Source of the DNA: Pseudomonadota bacterium
Lineage (GTDB): Bacteria; Pseudomonadota; Alphaproteobacteria; Rhizobiales; Rhizobiaceae
Direction of reading: 5' to 3'
DNA: 7,162 nucleotides
Assembly (NCBI GenBank): GCA_023428515.1
Contig: JAEYXI010000329.1
Coordinates: 1 to 7,162 of the forward strand
In this document: piece by piece, positions 6,031 to 7,162 of the stretch
How the letters are laid out: each line of letters opens with the position of its first letter
Position numbering within the stretch: the first letter of the stretch is position 1
Notes under the pieces: model-generated
The model's database searches: none
What the model was told of the DNA's origin: nothing
What the model saw: only the letters and a program-made list of their open reading frames with translations
Made by a program: the position numbers and the translations under genes

Positions 6031-6768
6031 TCAGGCCTTGTGGTTTGAAAGGATTTTTCGTGCGCGTTCGAGGTCTTCGGGCGTGTCGACGCCAAGCGGA
6101 ACCGACTCCACGATCTCTGCGTCGATACGCATGCCAGCTTCGAGCGCACGCAACTGCTCGAGCTTCTCGCGCCGCTCCAGCGCCGAGGGCGGGAGCGACA
6201 CGAAGCGTTCGAGGGCCGTACGACGATAGGCGTAGAGGCCGATGTGGTGATAAAGCGGCCCGTCGCCCCAAGGTGCGGTGGCGCGGGTAAAATAGAGAGC
6301 TCGAAGTCTGTCCGGTGAAAGCGGCGAGCCTACGATCTTCACCACATTGGGATTGGTCTTCTCTTCTTCCCTGATGATCTCGACGCCCAGCGTCGCGATG
6401 TCGACGTCGCTGTCTTCCAATGGCGCGAAGACGGCGCGGATAGCCGCAGGATCGATGGTCGGCAAATCGCCCTGGACATTGATCACGATGTCCACCATTC
6501 CCTCGGGATCGAGCGACCGAAGCGCTTCATGGATGCGATCCGAGCCGGATTGGTGGTCGCTTCGCGTCATGACCGCGTCGAAGCCCTGGCCCCGCACCGC
6601 AACAGCGACTTCTTCGACGTCGGTGGCCACGACCACCCGGCCGAGTGCCGCTTCCCGCGCCCTCTCGGCGACATGGACGATCATCGGTCGGCCGGCAATG
6701 TCGGCCAGGGGCTTGCCCGGAAGCCGTGTCGAAGCCATGCGGGCCGGTATGAGGACGAGGGTGGACAT
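6031..6768 (-). CDS. kdsB: 3-deoxy-manno-octulosonate cytidylyltransferase (CMP-KDO synthetase)
   Basis: Activates KDO with CTP to CMP-KDO for lipopolysaccharide inner-core/lipid A assembly; cytoplasmic. The 245-residue length is normal. Motifs: the nucleotide-binding N-terminus [18 protein letters not shown], the [10 protein letters not shown] segment (about 74-83), NVQGDLP (96-102), HIGLYAY, the LEQLRALE segment and [10 protein letters not shown] near the end. The start [10 protein letters not shown] matches the family N-terminus. No ribosome site precedes ATG 6768; instead a 16-codon ORF with its own AAGGG site ends in TAG directly touching this ATG. pheA follows after 2 bp. Divergent from the cytochrome c gene. 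Confidence 0.97.
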   Translation of the reverse strand: MSTLVLIPARMASTRLPGKPLADIAGRPMIVHVAERAREAALGRVVVATDVEEVAVAVRGQGFDAVMTRSDHQSGSDRIHEALRSLDPEGMVDIVINVQGDLPTIDPAAIRAVFAPLEDSDVDIATLGVEIIREEEKTNPNVVKIVGSPLSPDRLRALYFTRATAPWGDGPLYHHIGLYAYRRTALERFVSLPPSALERREKLEQLRALEAGMRIDAEIVESVPLGVDTPEDLERARKILSNHKA

Positions 6769-6819
6769 CTAGATGAAGGGGCCGGAAAGAGCGCTATCGA
6801 AGGTGGCAAAACGTCTCAT
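6769..6819 (-). CDS. Candidate 16-residue leader ORF abutting kdsB
   Basis: On the minus strand ATG (6819) opens [16 protein letters not shown] and stops with TAG at 6771-6769; the next base is the A of the kdsB ATG. AAGGG lies 8 nt before this ATG, while kdsB has no ribosome site of its own. The arrangement suggests termination-reinitiation coupling. A TATAAG (6834-6829) just upstream might instead be a -10 box, in which case the ORF would be nearly leaderless. Too short to judge by coding statistics. Confidence 0.4.
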   Translation of the reverse strand: MRRFATFDSALSGPFI

Positions 6820-6960
6820 GGAAACCGCCCTTATAGGTGTTGCAACGACCAAGCAAAAGACCTAGTTTCCGGCCAAATCGGCCGGCCCGGTCGGTCAAAG
6901 CAGCATGCCGCCTGCTCGCGGGAATCTCCGCCGGCCAGGGGACAAGGGAGCCAGGGGCGA

Positions 6961-7162
6961 ATGGACTCATTTGAATACAACAAGCTGATCGGCGCCTTTC
7001 TCGGAGCCGTGTTTGTTGTCTTTTCCGTCGGCATCATCTCCGACTCCATCTTCGCCGCGCCCCATCCCGAGAAGGAAGGTTTCATCATCGAGGCCGCTGA
7101 GCCTGAAGCCGCAGGCGGCGAGGCCGCTCCCGCCGAGGAGCCGATCGCCGTCAGGCTGGCCT
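6961..7162 (+). CDS. cycM: Membrane-anchored cytochrome c family protein, N-terminus only
   Basis: The first 67 codons of a gene cut by the window edge. The start [20 protein letters not shown], with one hydrophobic segment (about 8-30) acting as an uncleaved membrane anchor, then an Ala/Glu/Pro-rich periplasmic linker, matches the membrane-bound class I cytochrome c (CycM type) of rhizobia and Brucella-like bacteria, which carries electrons towards terminal oxidases. The haem site CxxCH would lie further downstream and is not in the window, so the call rests on the N-terminus and on its place divergent from kdsB-pheA, as in related genomes. GGGAG and AGGGG lie just upstream of the ATG. Confidence 0.8.
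   Translation, partial: MDSFEYNKLIGAFLGAVFVVFSVGIISDSIFAAPHPEKEGFIIEAAEPEAAGGEAAPAEEPIAVRLA

Noticed and set aside
5184..6271. Overlapping long frames on both strands across pheA/kdsB, including an N-terminally extended pheA
   Set aside because: The extended pheA frame runs back into kdsB; family alignment and the ribosome site put the start at 6028. The other frames are shadows.
6818..6865. 15-codon plus-strand ORF upstream of the cytochrome c gene
   Set aside because: No good ribosome site and no adjacency to the downstream start; probably chance overlap with the minus-strand leader ORF.
6869..6885. CCGGCC-AAATC-GGCCGG hairpin before the cytochrome c gene
   Set aside because: Six-bp GC stem without T-run and with no conserved context visible; such stems are frequent at this base composition.

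Overview
The window looks like a GC-rich alphaproteobacterial chromosome, most likely Hyphomicrobiales (Rhizobiales), close to Mesorhizobium or its relatives. The evidence is the DnaX type (no zinc-module cysteines), a short SRP RNA just upstream of dnaX, the kdsB-pheA pair divergent from a membrane-anchored cytochrome c, and the NudC/HIT pair. This placement rests on recognising families and gene order, not on a database search.

Layout, left to right. Positions 1-1301 (-) hold the N-terminal 433 residues of dnaX (clamp-loader tau/gamma subunit), cut by the window edge. Positions 1415-1511 (-) hold ffs (4.5S/SRP RNA) with a readable promoter. Divergent from ffs, 1639-3039 (+) carries a HIT-family hydrolase followed 36 bp later by nudC. 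A convergent gene for a RibD-C/dihydrofolate-reductase-fold protein follows at 3051-3605 (-). An AT-rich control region at 3621-3810 carries 18-bp-phased ATTGCAACT repeats and two related long palindromes. Next come an orphan GSU2403-type nucleotidyltransferase-fold gene (3796/3811-4839, +) and a small Dabb-family gene (4859-5152, +). The last block is kdsB then pheA (6768-5162, -), spaced 2 bp apart, and a divergent cytochrome c gene (6961 onward, +) cut by the right edge.

Most of the window is housekeeping: DNA replication, protein targeting, NAD/nucleotide hydrolysis, phenylalanine synthesis, lipopolysaccharide KDO activation and respiration. The stretch 3040-5155 looks like accessory cargo between core genes and is the part most worth attention. 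The nucleotidyltransferase gene begins inside one of two matching palindromes that bracket a plausible promoter, which suggests tight, possibly autogenous, control of a possible toxin-like or RNA-modifying enzyme. A second point is a 16-codon upstream ORF whose stop codon directly abuts the kdsB start codon. No CRISPR array, insertion sequence, tRNA, integrase or complete multi-gene defence system is visible.
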